A DNA stretch of 64,000 bases from an uncultured Clostridia bacterium (lineage in GTDB: Bacteria > Bacillota > Clostridia > Oscillospirales > Acutalibacteraceae). Shown here one piece after another: positions 8,697 through 17,447 of this stretch; within the stretch, counting starts at the first letter, position 1; every line of letters starts with the position of its first letter. The translations under genes and the position numbers were made by a program. The notes below the pieces were generated by a model. That model made no database searches and was not told the origin of the DNA. It saw nothing but the letters and a program-made list of their open reading frames with translations. Location: positions 1 through 64,000 of the forward strand of contig CANQOP010000003.1 in assembly GCA_947625485.1 (NCBI GenBank). The letters are read 5' to 3'.

Positions 8697-9659
8697 ATGA
8701 AAATTGTGCTCACAGACGCACAGACTGTCACGCAGGGAGACCTCTCTCTCGAGCCGCTTAGGGAGTTCGGTGAAATAGAGGTAAATCTCTTAACCCCTTA
8801 TGAAGAAATTGCCGAAACCGTAAAAGACGCGGACGCGATAATCTGCAACAAAACCCCGCTCAATTCCGACACTCTCCGCCTTGCGGGTCACCTGAAATAT
8901 ATCGGTCTTTTCGCGACGGGCTACAACAACATAGACACGGACTACTGCTCAAAGCGCGGTATTACCGTCTGCAACGCAGGCTCGTACAGCACGAACGCCG
9001 TGTGCCAGCACACCTTCGCTCTCATTTTAGAATGTCTAAACCGTGTGGGCGACTACAACCGCTTTGTTTCAGAGGGTAACTGGAAAAACAGCAAGACATT
9101 CTCGCCGTTCGAGTTTCCGCTCAGCGAAATTGCAGGCAAAACCCTCGGTATCGTCGGTTACGGAAAAATCGGAGAAGCGGTCGGAAAAGTCGCGAAAGCT
9201 TTCGGGATGGACGTGCTCGCATATAAGCGCACCCCCGAAAAAAACGCGGACGTCAAATTTGTGAGCCTTGACGAGCTTCTGAAAAACAGCGATATTGTTA
9301 CCGTTCACTGTCCTTTAAACAGCGATTCTTACAGAATGTTCGACGAAAACGCTTTCAAAAGAATGAAAGACAAATCAATTTTTGTGAACACAGCCAGAGG
9401 CGCGATTATGGACGAAAACGCCGTTCTCGGCGCTCTGAAAAGCGGAAAGCTCCTCTACGCCGCTATCGACGTGCTCGAGGAGGAACCTATGGCTGAGGAC
9501 TGCGTTCTCTGCGGCGCGCCGAACTGTATCATTACGCCGCACATAGCGTGGGCGCCGATGGAGACGAGAGAAAGGCTTATGAGCGTAGTTTGCGGCAATC
9601 TCAGGTCGTTTATAAACGGAACGCCGAAAAACGTCGTCAACCGACCCAACGGACGTTGA
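8697..9659 (+). CDS. D-2-hydroxyacid dehydrogenase (hydroxypyruvate reductase-like)
   Basis: 320 residues, NAD(P)-dependent. The Rossmann signature GIVGYGKIGEAVG lies near residue 152. The catalytic Arg sits in NTARGAIMDE near 238, a Glu in the DVLEEEPM region and the catalytic His in TPHIAWAP near 281. The overall pattern is closest to glycerate dehydrogenase/hydroxypyruvate reductase of the clostridial type; D-lactate or other 2-keto acids are possible substrates. GGGGTG precedes the ATG. It is divergent from the HAD gene and is followed by a separate promoter for the lipoprotein gene. Confidence 0.88.
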   Translation: MKIVLTDAQTVTQGDLSLEPLREFGEIEVNLLTPYEEIAETVKDADAIICNKTPLNSDTLRLAGHLKYIGLFATGYNNIDTDYCSKRGITVCNAGSYSTNAVCQHTFALILECLNRVGDYNRFVSEGNWKNSKTFSPFEFPLSEIAGKTLGIVGYGKIGEAVGKVAKAFGMDVLAYKRTPEKNADVKFVSLDELLKNSDIVTVHCPLNSDSYRMFDENAFKRMKDKSIFVNTARGAIMDENAVLGALKSGKLLYAAIDVLEEEPMAEDCVLCGAPNCIITPHIAWAPMETRERLMSVVCGNLRSFINGTPKNVVNRPNGR

Positions 9660-9684
9660 AATCCTCTCGGCAATATGCTACAAT
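9656..9684 (+). promoter_or_regulatory. Promoter of lipoprotein gene
   Basis: TTGAAA (9656-9661), 17-bp spacer, TACAAT (9679-9684). The -35 overlaps the stop codon of the upstream dehydrogenase gene. The downstream start codon is 22 bp away behind GGAGGAG. Confidence 0.65.
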
Positions 9685-9705
9685 AGTCCCCACAGGAGGA
9701 GAAAT

Positions 9706-10419
9706 ATGAAAAAAATTTTTGCAGCAGGCGCGGCTTTAGCCGTACTGTTCCTTTCTGCCTGTAACGCTCCGTCCCCACAACCCGAACAACCCTCTTCAAA
9801 GACAAAAGCGACAGAAAGCGATACTCAAACAACGACAAAGAAAAAAAACAGAGCAAGCAGTGAAGTTAACGTTAAAACGGAAACAATCAAAAAGACCAAA
9901 GCTGTTAAGAAAAAAAGCCATAAACCTAAGGCTACCGAGGCTACAGAGACCACAGTCCCAACCACTATGCCCCCCACCCAGGGCGCAACGAAAGCGGGCA
10001 GGAATATCGTCGTAACAACCGTCAAGGGCAGTTTTTCGTCCTCGGACCTCGACTTTATATACGGAAGCGAAACAATCAGGCTAAACGAAAAAGTCGAAGA
10101 CGTATTTACTAAGCTGGGCGACGACAGCTATGAGGAACCCGATAAAAAAAGGAATATCTACGATTTCGACGACTTTGAGCTTTGCTCCTACGTTGAGGAC
10201 GGAGTCGAGCGCGTTGATAAAATTACAGTAATCGACGAAAACTACTCGACTGCAAAGGGCGCAAAAATCGGAATGTACGCGTCCCGGCTGCGCCGCATAT
10301 ACGGAGACGCCGATAAGTTCACAAAAACGGAATACGTTTTCGGAGGCGGAACAAAGACGCTCACGTTTACCTACGAGAACAATATTGTCACGGGTATAGC
10401 CTACAGTCTCGACCATTAA
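9706..10419 (+). CDS. Thr/Lys-rich lipoprotein with two-fold repeat domain
   Basis: 237 residues. Signal peptide with lipobox LSAC (Cys19). Residues 20-105 form a low-complexity Lys/Thr/Pro linker that would span the cell wall. The C-terminal domain (about 108-237) seems to hold two related halves: LNEKVEDVFTKLGDD, then an aromatic strand and KITVID; and IGMYASRLRRIYGDA, then a strand pair and GIAYSLD. This layout resembles small BamE/BLIP-type folds, but that is only a likeness. No catalytic motif is seen. Family not recognised. It is exported and probably anchored to the outer face of the membrane. Confidence 0.75.
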   Translation: MKKIFAAGAALAVLFLSACNAPSPQPEQPSSKTKATESDTQTTTKKKNRASSEVNVKTETIKKTKAVKKKSHKPKATEATETTVPTTMPPTQGATKAGRNIVVTTVKGSFSSSDLDFIYGSETIRLNEKVEDVFTKLGDDSYEEPDKKRNIYDFDDFELCSYVEDGVERVDKITVIDENYSTAKGAKIGMYASRLRRIYGDADKFTKTEYVFGGGTKTLTFTYENNIVTGIAYSLDH

Positions 10420-10461
10420 GAGGGTATGAGCGAAATTAAAAAAACTATTGAAAAAAAACTA

Positions 10462-10490
10462 TTGAAATAAGAAATTAAATGTGTTATTAT
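10462..10490 (+). promoter_or_regulatory. Promoter of tRNA-Thr
   Basis: TTGAAA (10462-10467), 17-bp spacer, TATTAT (10485-10490), 27 bp before the mature tRNA 5' end. Confidence 0.65.
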
Positions 10491-10517
10491 ATCATACGGA
10501 CTTGCTCCGTATGTCGC

Positions 10518-10593
<76 letters not shown>

Positions 10594-10600
10594 CAAAAAA

Positions 10601-10646
10601 ACCGCATTGTAAAGCCGTTTTTCGGTATTTTACAATGCGGTTTTTT
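10601..10646. terminator. Bidirectional terminator between tRNA-Thr and phoR
   Basis: A 13-bp stem, ACCGCATTGTAAA (10601-10613) with TTTACAATGCGGT (10629-10641). TTTTTT follows rightward and a seven-T tract leftward. It can end the tRNA transcript and the seven-gene phosphate operon. Confidence 0.85.
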
Positions 10647-10726
10647 ATGAAATTAAACTTATTTATTTAATTTTTTATTTAATTTTCTCAGTTCTGTAAA
10701 CGCTTCGGGATTGTGCGGCAGAGGCA

Positions 10727-12394
10727 CTACTTCTTCTCTTTGCTTTTATCAAAATGAATCGTCACGGTCGTTCCTTTTCCCTCTGTGCTCTCAAGACTAA
10801 TTTTGGCATTGTGGTAAATAGCTCCGTGTTTTACGATAGCGAGTCCCAGACCTGTTCCGCCGACTTTCTTTGAATGACTTTTATCTACCCTGTAAAAGCG
10901 CTCAAAAACTCTATCCTGATGTTCAGCGGGAATACCTATGCCTGAATCTCTCACGATAACGCTTACACCGGTTTCCGTATCATTTATAATTATATCTACG
11001 GTTCCGTTTTCTTTATTGTACTTAATTGCATTGTCGCAGAGATTAAAAAGCATATCGTCAAGAATTTTGCGCACACCGATAACTTCCGTGTTCTCGCCGA
11101 CCAAATTGAGGCTAATATTTTTTTTCGCCGCCTGATCCTTAAGGCGGCTGATTATTTCTTGTGCCAGCTCGTATAAATTGACGGTCTCCTTTTTAAAGTT
11201 AACTTTTCTTCCATCCAGCTTTGAAATCTCAATAATATCGTTTACCAGTGTAATCAATCTTTGTGCTTCATTATAAATTGATTCGGAAAAATCAACCACC
11301 GTTTCTTCAGAAACATCTCCCTCTTTCATAAGCTCTGCAAAACCGGAAATCGAGGTGAGCGGTGTTTTTAGCTCATGAGAAACATTGGCGGTAAATTCAC
11401 GGCGCAGCGTCTCCCTCTTTTCTCTCTCTGTAATATCAAGAATAATAACGACAGCTCCTATGACTTTTTCATTTTCAAATACGGGATTCGCAATCAGGCT
11501 GTAAATACGCTCGCCTCGAATCATAGCGCTTTCTGCTTTAACTCCGAAAAGCCCCTTTGATATTACATCACGAAACTCCTTTGTGCGGCAAAATACAAGT
11601 ACATTGCCGTCGGCAGGCGGTGTAATGTCGAGCAGTCTCAGCGCGGCGGAGTTATATGTCAAAAGATTTGCATCACGATCTATGACCAGAAACCCCTCGC
11701 TCATATTCTCTGTAATCAAGTTAAATTCAACCTGTTTTTTGTGCGCGTCTGTCAACTGTTCCTCAATTGTTTTCTTTTGCTCCGAAATTTTTTTCAGCAG
11801 AGGTGACAGCTCCTTATAAGTATCATTATTCTCGGGATTCGTCAAATCAATTTTGTTTATCGGTTCTATGATAGATTTTGATACCCTCGACGAAAGTATC
11901 AGAGTCAAAACCAACGCTATCAAGATAACTATTAAGACCGGCTGCAGCATTCCTATTAAAATCGTGACAACAGTATATTGATTTCTGGAAATACGAAGAA
12001 CGCTGTTATCTGAAAGTCGTACGGCATAATTAACCGTTTTTTCCGTCAGAGTCGTGGAATACCTTATACTCATTCCTTTGCCGTTCTCCATAGCTTCCTT
12101 TATTTCTTCTCGTTCAGCATGATTGTCAAGATTATTTGTGTCAGCTTCACTGTCAAATATTACTTTTCCGTCCGAACGAACAAATGTCACACGGTTATTA
12201 TGGCTGTCGAAGCCCTTAAAAAAATCTATTCCTACCTTTTCAACAGCTTGTAAAAGATAATTTGCCTCGCTTTCCAGCTCCGTCTGTATTTGTTGCTCAA
12301 AAAATTGAAATAAAATTCCTAAAATCAGAATAATCGTCGTAATAAGAACAAGAAAAGCAGTAAGGAAAGAAGAACGAAATATTTTTTTATTCAT
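10727..12394 (-). CDS. phoR: Phosphate-sensor histidine kinase PhoR
   Basis: 555 residues. TM1 about residues 12-32, an extracytoplasmic loop about 33-140, TM2 about 145-168, then a short linker, a PAS-like domain (about 222-325), HisKA with His340 in FTANVSHELKTPLTS, and HATPase with N box NLCDNAIKYN, G1 DSGIGIP and G2 GGTGLGLAIVKHG. It phosphorylates PhoP; activity is normally held down by the Pst transporter and PhoU when phosphate is plentiful. Its start overlaps the 3' end of phoP by 8 bp. It is the last gene of the pst operon, so kinase and transporter are likely induced together. Confidence 0.93.
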   Translation of the reverse strand: MNKKIFRSSFLTAFLVLITTIILILGILFQFFEQQIQTELESEANYLLQAVEKVGIDFFKGFDSHNNRVTFVRSDGKVIFDSEADTNNLDNHAEREEIKEAMENGKGMSIRYSTTLTEKTVNYAVRLSDNSVLRISRNQYTVVTILIGMLQPVLIVILIALVLTLILSSRVSKSIIEPINKIDLTNPENNDTYKELSPLLKKISEQKKTIEEQLTDAHKKQVEFNLITENMSEGFLVIDRDANLLTYNSAALRLLDITPPADGNVLVFCRTKEFRDVISKGLFGVKAESAMIRGERIYSLIANPVFENEKVIGAVVIILDITEREKRETLRREFTANVSHELKTPLTSISGFAELMKEGDVSEETVVDFSESIYNEAQRLITLVNDIIEISKLDGRKVNFKKETVNLYELAQEIISRLKDQAAKKNISLNLVGENTEVIGVRKILDDMLFNLCDNAIKYNKENGTVDIIINDTETGVSVIVRDSGIGIPAEHQDRVFERFYRVDKSHSKKVGGTGLGLAIVKHGAIYHNAKISLESTEGKGTTVTIHFDKSKEKK

Positions 12395-13064
12395 CCTCCG
12401 TACCTCCTATTTTATAACCGATACCTTTTACCGTCTGAATCATTCTGCCGGCATCGCCCAGTTTTACTCTAAGCTTTCGGATATGAACATCCAGTGTTCT
12501 TGACTCGCCGTAATACTCTCCCCACACCTTAGAAAGCAGAGTATCACGCTCTACAACATTACCCTCCGCTTCGAGAAGAACAAGCAGCAGCAAATACTCC
12601 TTATAAGAAAGCGGTACTTCCTTTCCCGATACGGAAATAATATGTTTTGCAGGGTCTACATACAGTTCTCCTACCTGATACACCTTCTTTTTATCACCTT
12701 TATCATAACGTCGGAGCACCGCACGTATTCTCGAAATAAGCTCCATAATTCCAAAGGGCTTAGAAACATAATCATCTGCTCCCATATCAAGACCTGTTAC
12801 TTTGTCAAATTCGCTGCCCTTTGCCGTAAGCATAATCACGGGAATATGCTTTGTCTGTGCATTTTCCTTTAACTTTTCCAAAATTGATAAGCCGTCTTCC
12901 TCAGGAAGCATAATGTCCAGCAGAATAAGCTCCGGCATCCCGAAGCTCAATTCCCCCCAAAACTCTTTTGGGGAAGAGTATCCTTTTACTTCAAATCCTT
13001 CTTTTGACAGAGCATAACTTACCAGTTTTCTGATGCTGTCGTCATCCTCTACAAGACATATCAT
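12387..13064 (-). CDS. phoP: Phosphate response regulator PhoP/PhoB (OmpR family)
   Basis: 225 residues from the ATG at 13064, preceded by AAGGAGGA. Receiver domain with the acidic pair in LVEDDD, phosphoacceptor Asp50 in ILLDIMLP and Lys in the MLTAKGS motif; then an OmpR-type winged helix (about 125-222) with the DNA-contact segment ESRTLDVHIRKLRVKLG. The start overlaps the phoU stop (ATGA). It is probably the protein that binds the TTAAC repeats in front of pstS, closing an autoregulatory loop. Confidence 0.93.
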   Translation of the reverse strand: MICLVEDDDSIRKLVSYALSKEGFEVKGYSSPKEFWGELSFGMPELILLDIMLPEEDGLSILEKLKENAQTKHIPVIMLTAKGSEFDKVTGLDMGADDYVSKPFGIMELISRIRAVLRRYDKGDKKKVYQVGELYVDPAKHIISVSGKEVPLSYKEYLLLLVLLEAEGNVVERDTLLSKVWGEYYGESRTLDVHIRKLRVKLGDAGRMIQTVKGIGYKIGGTEDE

Positions 13065-13729
13065 AGGTCTTCCTCCTTGATGTGAGATGGTTTGCGGTGT
13101 TTTCCCGTAACAGAATAAATTACCCATTCGGCAATATTTTCCGCGTGGTCGCCTATGCGTTCAAAGTACTTTGCAATCATAACCAAATCAATAAGCGCCT
13201 CTGCATCATTGCATCCGCCTGCTATTGATTTTATCATCTCGTCCTTTACCCTGTCAAATAATTCGTCTACAAGATTATCATGTTCAATCACCGTATACGC
13301 AATATCTTTATCCTTTTTAACAAAAGATTCAATACTCTCCGAAACCATTTTAATAGTGGCATCCGCCATATCTTTTATATGCGTTCTGCTCTCAATCTCG
13401 CTTTCGGCAACATACGGCGCTATTTCAACAATATCGGACGCCTGGTCGCCGATTCTCTCCATATCGGAAATCATTTTAAGCGCGGCGGAAACCGTTCTCA
13501 AATCTTTTGCCACAGGCTGTTGCTGTAAAATCAACTTGATACAGAGAGTCTCAATATCGCGCTCTTTTTTATCAATTTGCCTGTCGGAGGCAATGCAGGC
13601 GTTTTTACTGTCTTCGTCACTATCAGTAAGATATTTTACGGCATTTATAATAGCCTCCTCGCATAGCGCGCCCATAGTTATAAGTTCCGTGTTAAGCTGT
13701 GATAACTGTTTATCAAATTTGTTGCGCAT
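13061..13729 (-). CDS. phoU: Phosphate transport system regulator PhoU
   Basis: 222 residues forming two PhoU three-helix repeats. Each has the acidic metal-binding signature, seen as ISDMERIGDQASDI in the first half and KYFERIGDHAENIAEW in the second. In this family it links Pst transporter state to PhoR and prevents excess phosphate uptake. It is translationally coupled on both sides: TAATG with pstB and ATGA with phoP. Confidence 0.95.
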   Translation of the reverse strand: MRNKFDKQLSQLNTELITMGALCEEAIINAVKYLTDSDEDSKNACIASDRQIDKKERDIETLCIKLILQQQPVAKDLRTVSAALKMISDMERIGDQASDIVEIAPYVAESEIESRTHIKDMADATIKMVSESIESFVKKDKDIAYTVIEHDNLVDELFDRVKDEMIKSIAGGCNDAEALIDLVMIAKYFERIGDHAENIAEWVIYSVTGKHRKPSHIKEEDL

Positions 13730-14481
13730 TATCCGAACCTCCCTGTAATGTAATCCTCTGTCCTTTTGTCGTTAGGAGAGGAGAACATTTTCTCGGTATC
13801 TCCGTATTCCACTACCTCTCCTAACAGGAAAAACGCAGTTTTATCCGCAATTCGTACAGCCTGCTGCATATTATGAGTCACCATAACGATTGTATATTTC
13901 TGTTTCAGTTCCATCGCTAAATCTTCAATTTTTGAAGTAGAAATAGGATCGAGCGCCGACGTCGGTTCGTCCATAAGAAGGACCTCCGGTTCGACAGCCA
14001 GCGCCCTTGCAATACAGAGACGCTGCTGCTGACCGCCGCTCATACCAAGCGCGCTCTTTTTTAGCCTGTCCTTGCACTCATCCCAAATGGCTGCCTGCAT
14101 CAGGGAGCGTTCAACAATTTCATCAAGCTTCACTCTTGATCTGATTCCGTGTATTCTCGGGCCGTAGGCAACATTATCATAAATGCTCATAGCAAACGGA
14201 TTCGGCTTTTGAAAAACCATTCCGACACGTTTTCTCAAAATATTAACGTCAATATCTTTGTAAACATCAATTCCTGACAGTTTTATTTCTCCTTCAATAC
14301 GACAGTTATCAACCAAATCATTCATTCGGTTCAATGTTTTTAAGTAAGTGGATTTACCGCAGCCGGAGGGTCCGATAAGAGCAGTAATTTCCTTTTCGGG
14401 AAGGGATATACTGATGTTTTTCAGTGCATGATTAGTTCCATACCATAAATTCAGGTTTTTTGTTGTTATAATATAACCCAT
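13729..14481 (-). CDS. pstB: Phosphate ABC transporter ATP-binding protein PstB
   Basis: 250 residues. Walker [11 protein letters not shown] loop [14 protein letters not shown] typical of PstB, signature MSGGQQQR, Walker [13 protein letters not shown] and the H-loop THNMQQA. It supplies ATP hydrolysis for high-affinity phosphate import at the inner membrane face. Three bases separate it from pstA, and it overlaps phoU by one base. Confidence 0.97.
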   Translation of the reverse strand: MGYIITTKNLNLWYGTNHALKNISISLPEKEITALIGPSGCGKSTYLKTLNRMNDLVDNCRIEGEIKLSGIDVYKDIDVNILRKRVGMVFQKPNPFAMSIYDNVAYGPRIHGIRSRVKLDEIVERSLMQAAIWDECKDRLKKSALGMSGGQQQRLCIARALAVEPEVLLMDEPTSALDPISTSKIEDLAMELKQKYTIVMVTHNMQQAVRIADKTAFFLLGEVVEYGDTEKMFSSPNDKRTEDYITGRFG

Positions 14482-14484
14482 AAT

Positions 14485-15348
14485 TTAACCTCTTTTCCTT
14501 TTTAACACGCTCGCTGCAATTTTTGCCGACAAATTTATAATGAATGCCAGCACAAGCAGTATTACGGCAATAGCGAAAGCGACATCAAACTGTCCTCTCT
14601 CTTTTGCATACATATAAAGCGCTACGGTCAAGGAAGATCCTGCATTTCCGGGCTGTACTGCGTTCATCACGTTCAACATCTCGTTTGCCATTCCCGCGGT
14701 AAAAAGCAGCGCCGCACTCTCGCCGACTACTCTTCCTACGGACAGGATACACCCGGTCACAATTCCGTCAATTACACAGGGAAGTACAACCGTGCGGATC
14801 ATATGCCATTTTCCGGCTCCCAATCCGAGCGATCCCTCTCTGTAGGCCATTGGTACCGTTTTCAGACTTTCTTCTGTAGTTCGGATAATTGTGGGGAGAG
14901 TCATAATAACCAAGGTAAGCGCTCCTGCAAGCAGGCTCGTCCCCAACGAGAAAAACTGAACAAATACCAACATTCCGACCAGTCCGTATATTATGGACGG
15001 TATACCCGCGAGCGTTTCCGTTGCCAGCTCAATGACTTTTACGAGCCTTTTGTTTTTCGCATATTCATTGAGATAGATAGCTGCGCCCACACCCAGCGGC
15101 AAAACAACGATAAGCGTCATTATGATAATATACAGCGTATTCAGAATATTCGGCAAAATCCCGACCGTTCCCTGAAGCAGGCTGGGTTTTGTGGAGACAA
15201 GCTCCCATGTTATATTGGGAACTCCGCGATATAGTATATATCCTATCAGACCAAACAGAAGAATACAGATAAAACCTGCCGCAAGATATATCAGTATATT
15301 CAGAAATAATCCCTTAATTTTTCTTGCTTTGGATATTGTATTAATCAC
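14485..15348 (-). CDS. pstA: Phosphate ABC transporter permease PstA
   Basis: 287 residues with six predicted membrane segments and the permease EAA-like loop (YREGSLGLGAGKWHMIRTVVLP, about residues 168-190). The start is a GTG at 15348 with GAGGAAAACAGG upstream; it overlaps the pstC stop by 8 bases, which indicates coupled translation. It forms the channel heterodimer with PstC. Confidence 0.95.
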   Translation of the reverse strand: MINTISKARKIKGLFLNILIYLAAGFICILLFGLIGYILYRGVPNITWELVSTKPSLLQGTVGILPNILNTLYIIIMTLIVVLPLGVGAAIYLNEYAKNKRLVKVIELATETLAGIPSIIYGLVGMLVFVQFFSLGTSLLAGALTLVIMTLPTIIRTTEESLKTVPMAYREGSLGLGAGKWHMIRTVVLPCVIDGIVTGCILSVGRVVGESAALLFTAGMANEMLNVMNAVQPGNAGSSLTVALYMYAKERGQFDVAFAIAVILLVLAFIINLSAKIAASVLKRKRG

Positions 15349-16222
15349 CCTGTTTTCCTCTTTTCACAATCATATTCAATATGAAATTGATAATCATAAT
15401 AAACAAAAACAGTACAAGAGCGATAGAGAACAGCGCCTGCCGCTGTAAACCCGAAGAATAAGACATCTCACTTGCCACAGCCGTCGTAAGAAAACGGACG
15501 CTTCCGAAAAGGCTCGGCATATTGGCGACATTTCCCGAAACCATCATTACAGCCATCGCCTCACCGATCGCCCTTCCTATACCAAGTACAACTGCTGTGA
15601 TAATACCGCTTTTTGCCGCCGGTATAACCACCTTGAAAACTGTCTCCGTCCTTGTTGCGCCAAGCGCGAGAGATGCCTCCTCATATTCCTTCGGAACTGC
15701 CTTAATTGCTGTTTCGGAAACGGATATTACCGAAGGCAGAATCATAACCGCAAGAACAATGATTGCTGAAAACAGACTTGCTCCGTCCGGAAGATTAAAT
15801 ACGGAACGCACGCACGGTACAATTATTATCATACCCACAAGGCCGTAAACTACGGAGGGGATTCCCGCAAGCAAATCTACTATATTCCTAACAAAGCTGC
15901 CTACCTTTTGCGAAGACATCTTCGCAAGAAATACGGCGCATAAAAGTCCGATAGGTACGCCTATAATAATTGCCCCGCACGTTCCGTATACCGAAGTCAG
16001 AATAAATGGCAGGATGCCGTAGGAGGCTTCGGCTGCGGTTGACGCCCAAGTATCTCCGAACAGGAAATTGAAAATTCCGATCTCCTTTATTGCAGGAATG
16101 CCGCTGATTACGAGAAATATAGTAATTAGTATGACAAACAGTATCGTAAGCGAGCCGCATGCTAGGAATAAGAGATTCATAGCTTTTTCCATCAGCTTTG
16201 CCGTTTTTTTAATTCTTTCCAT
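15341..16222 (-). CDS. pstC: Phosphate ABC transporter permease PstC
   Basis: 293 residues from the ATG at 16222. I prefer it to the ATG at 16234 because GGAGG lies 5 nt before it, inside the longer reading. Six membrane segments; the EAA-like loop is KEYEEASLALGATRTETVFKV. It is the partner of PstA in the membrane pore and lies 33 bp after pstS. Confidence 0.93.
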   Translation of the reverse strand: MERIKKTAKLMEKAMNLLFLACGSLTILFVILITIFLVISGIPAIKEIGIFNFLFGDTWASTAAEASYGILPFILTSVYGTCGAIIIGVPIGLLCAVFLAKMSSQKVGSFVRNIVDLLAGIPSVVYGLVGMIIIVPCVRSVFNLPDGASLFSAIIVLAVMILPSVISVSETAIKAVPKEYEEASLALGATRTETVFKVVIPAAKSGIITAVVLGIGRAIGEAMAVMMVSGNVANMPSLFGSVRFLTTAVASEMSYSSGLQRQALFSIALVLFLFIMIINFILNMIVKRGKQGD

Positions 16223-16255
16223 AACAGCCTCCATACTAAAAACTGTTTGTGTCTC

Positions 16256-17113
16256 TTATCGTTTTACCGGCACTGCTCCGGCCTTAGTAATTAAGTCGTT
16301 CGCCTTCTCGCTTGTAGCAAAATCGAAGAAACCCTGTGCCGCTTTTGAAAGCGTCTCGTCTTTTCTTGTCACGAATACAAAGTTTCTCTGGATTTTGTAC
16401 TCTCCGCTTTGAATCGTATCAGTCGTCGGCGCCACGCCCTCGATGCTGATTGCCTTGACGCTGTCGTTTACGGCGGCAACCGAAGCATAGCCGATGGCGT
16501 TCGGATTACCTGATACCGTTTGTACTACGTCGCCTGTTGAGGTAAGCTCCTGAGAATATTTGCAATTATCCTTTGTTCCTGTAACTTCCTCAAAACCGTC
16601 TCTCGTACCGGATGCCGCTTCACGCCCTATGCAAACAATCGGTGCGTCCTTTCCTCCGACGTCCTTCCAGTTGTCGATTTCGCCTGTATAAATTTTTCCG
16701 ACCTGTTCTACGCTCAAATCGGAAACCGTGTTTTCGGGATTAATAATAATTCCGATACCGTCAATGGCAATAACCGTGCCGGTTAAATCTGTCTTCTCCT
16801 CATCCTTGAGGTCGCGGCTTGCAAGTCCGATGTCGCATCTTCCTGCAGACACCGCCTCTATGCCGGAGCTTGAGCCTGTCGGATTATATGTAACCTTTGT
16901 GTCCTCATTTTCGTCCATATAAGCCTCGCTCAAAAATCCGATAACCTTTTCCATTGAAGTGGAACCGTCCGTCGATACGGTTTGTGAACTTTCTGCTTTT
17001 TTGCTGCTCGTGCTGTTTTCGCCGGAGGAAGTTTCTGCTCCGCATCCGGTCAATGCCCCTACAAGCATCGCAAAAGCAACTGCAAAACTAATAACTTTTT
17101 TCATAACATACAC
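16256..17113 (-). CDS. pstS: Phosphate-binding lipoprotein PstS
   Basis: 285 residues, an extracytoplasmic phosphate receptor. Signal peptide with lipobox LTGC (Cys24), then an acidic/Ser-rich linker. Ligand-site signatures are the Ser of DGSTSMEKV, AGRCDIGLASRD, and SGTRDGFEEV. AGGAG lies 5 nt before the first ATG (17113); a second ATG at 17104 would give a more usual signal peptide but poorer spacing. First gene of the operon, with the Pho-box promoter just upstream. Confidence 0.95.
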   Translation of the reverse strand: MYVMKKVISFAVAFAMLVGALTGCGAETSSGENSTSSKKAESSQTVSTDGSTSMEKVIGFLSEAYMDENEDTKVTYNPTGSSSGIEAVSAGRCDIGLASRDLKDEEKTDLTGTVIAIDGIGIIINPENTVSDLSVEQVGKIYTGEIDNWKDVGGKDAPIVCIGREAASGTRDGFEEVTGTKDNCKYSQELTSTGDVVQTVSGNPNAIGYASVAAVNDSVKAISIEGVAPTTDTIQSGEYKIQRNFVFVTRKDETLSKAAQGFFDFATSEKANDLITKAGAVPVKR

Positions 17114-17139
17114 ACTCCTTTGTTTTTTTGTGCGAGTAC

Positions 17140-17195
17140 ATTATATAATTTTGAATGTTAACTGCAAAAGTGAGTATATGTTAATTTTAAGTTAA
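17140..17195 (-). promoter_or_regulatory. pst operon promoter with Pho-box-like TTAAC repeats
   Basis: Leftward promoter: TTGCAG (-35, 17162-17167), 16-bp spacer, TATAAT (-10, 17140-17145). TTAAC on the same strand occurs at 17157-17161, 17180-17184 and 17191-17195, with a degenerate copy (TCACT) near 17169-17173. This gives roughly 11-bp phasing, as known for tandem PhoP sites in Bacillus. The first repeat lies in the spacer, next to the -35. Confidence 0.65.
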
Positions 17196-17377
17196 TTTTA
17201 TTAGGGTAAATTTTCAAAGGTTAATAATTTTGCCGAGTATGAAATTATTGGTTTTTGCGGCGTGCACTTTTTTATAGGAAACTGCGTTTCCTGTAAAAAA
17301 TATTTGTATTCTACGCACAGTTTGCTGCGCAGCAACGTGCGAGGAGTAAAGAAGAGCGTGCAGTACACACTTTCTTG

Positions 17378-17407
17378 TTGAAACCAACAATATTAATATG
17401 ATATAAT
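17378..17407 (+). promoter_or_regulatory. Promoter of ddh
   Basis: TTGAAA (17378-17383), 18-bp spacer, TATAAT (17402-17407). Upstream, 17220-17370 holds two imperfect hairpins (AGGAAA/TTTCCT near 17276 and one around TTGCTGCGCAGCAA near 17329) but no gene and no lysine-riboswitch signature that I can recognise. Confidence 0.5.
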
Positions 17408-17447
17408 TACTATAATTACATTAAAATTAATATAAAGGAGCAATACT

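Noticed and set aside
17220..17400. Lysine riboswitch before ddh
   Set aside because: Only two local hairpins occur; the L-box conserved blocks are absent, and the likely promoter lies downstream of them.
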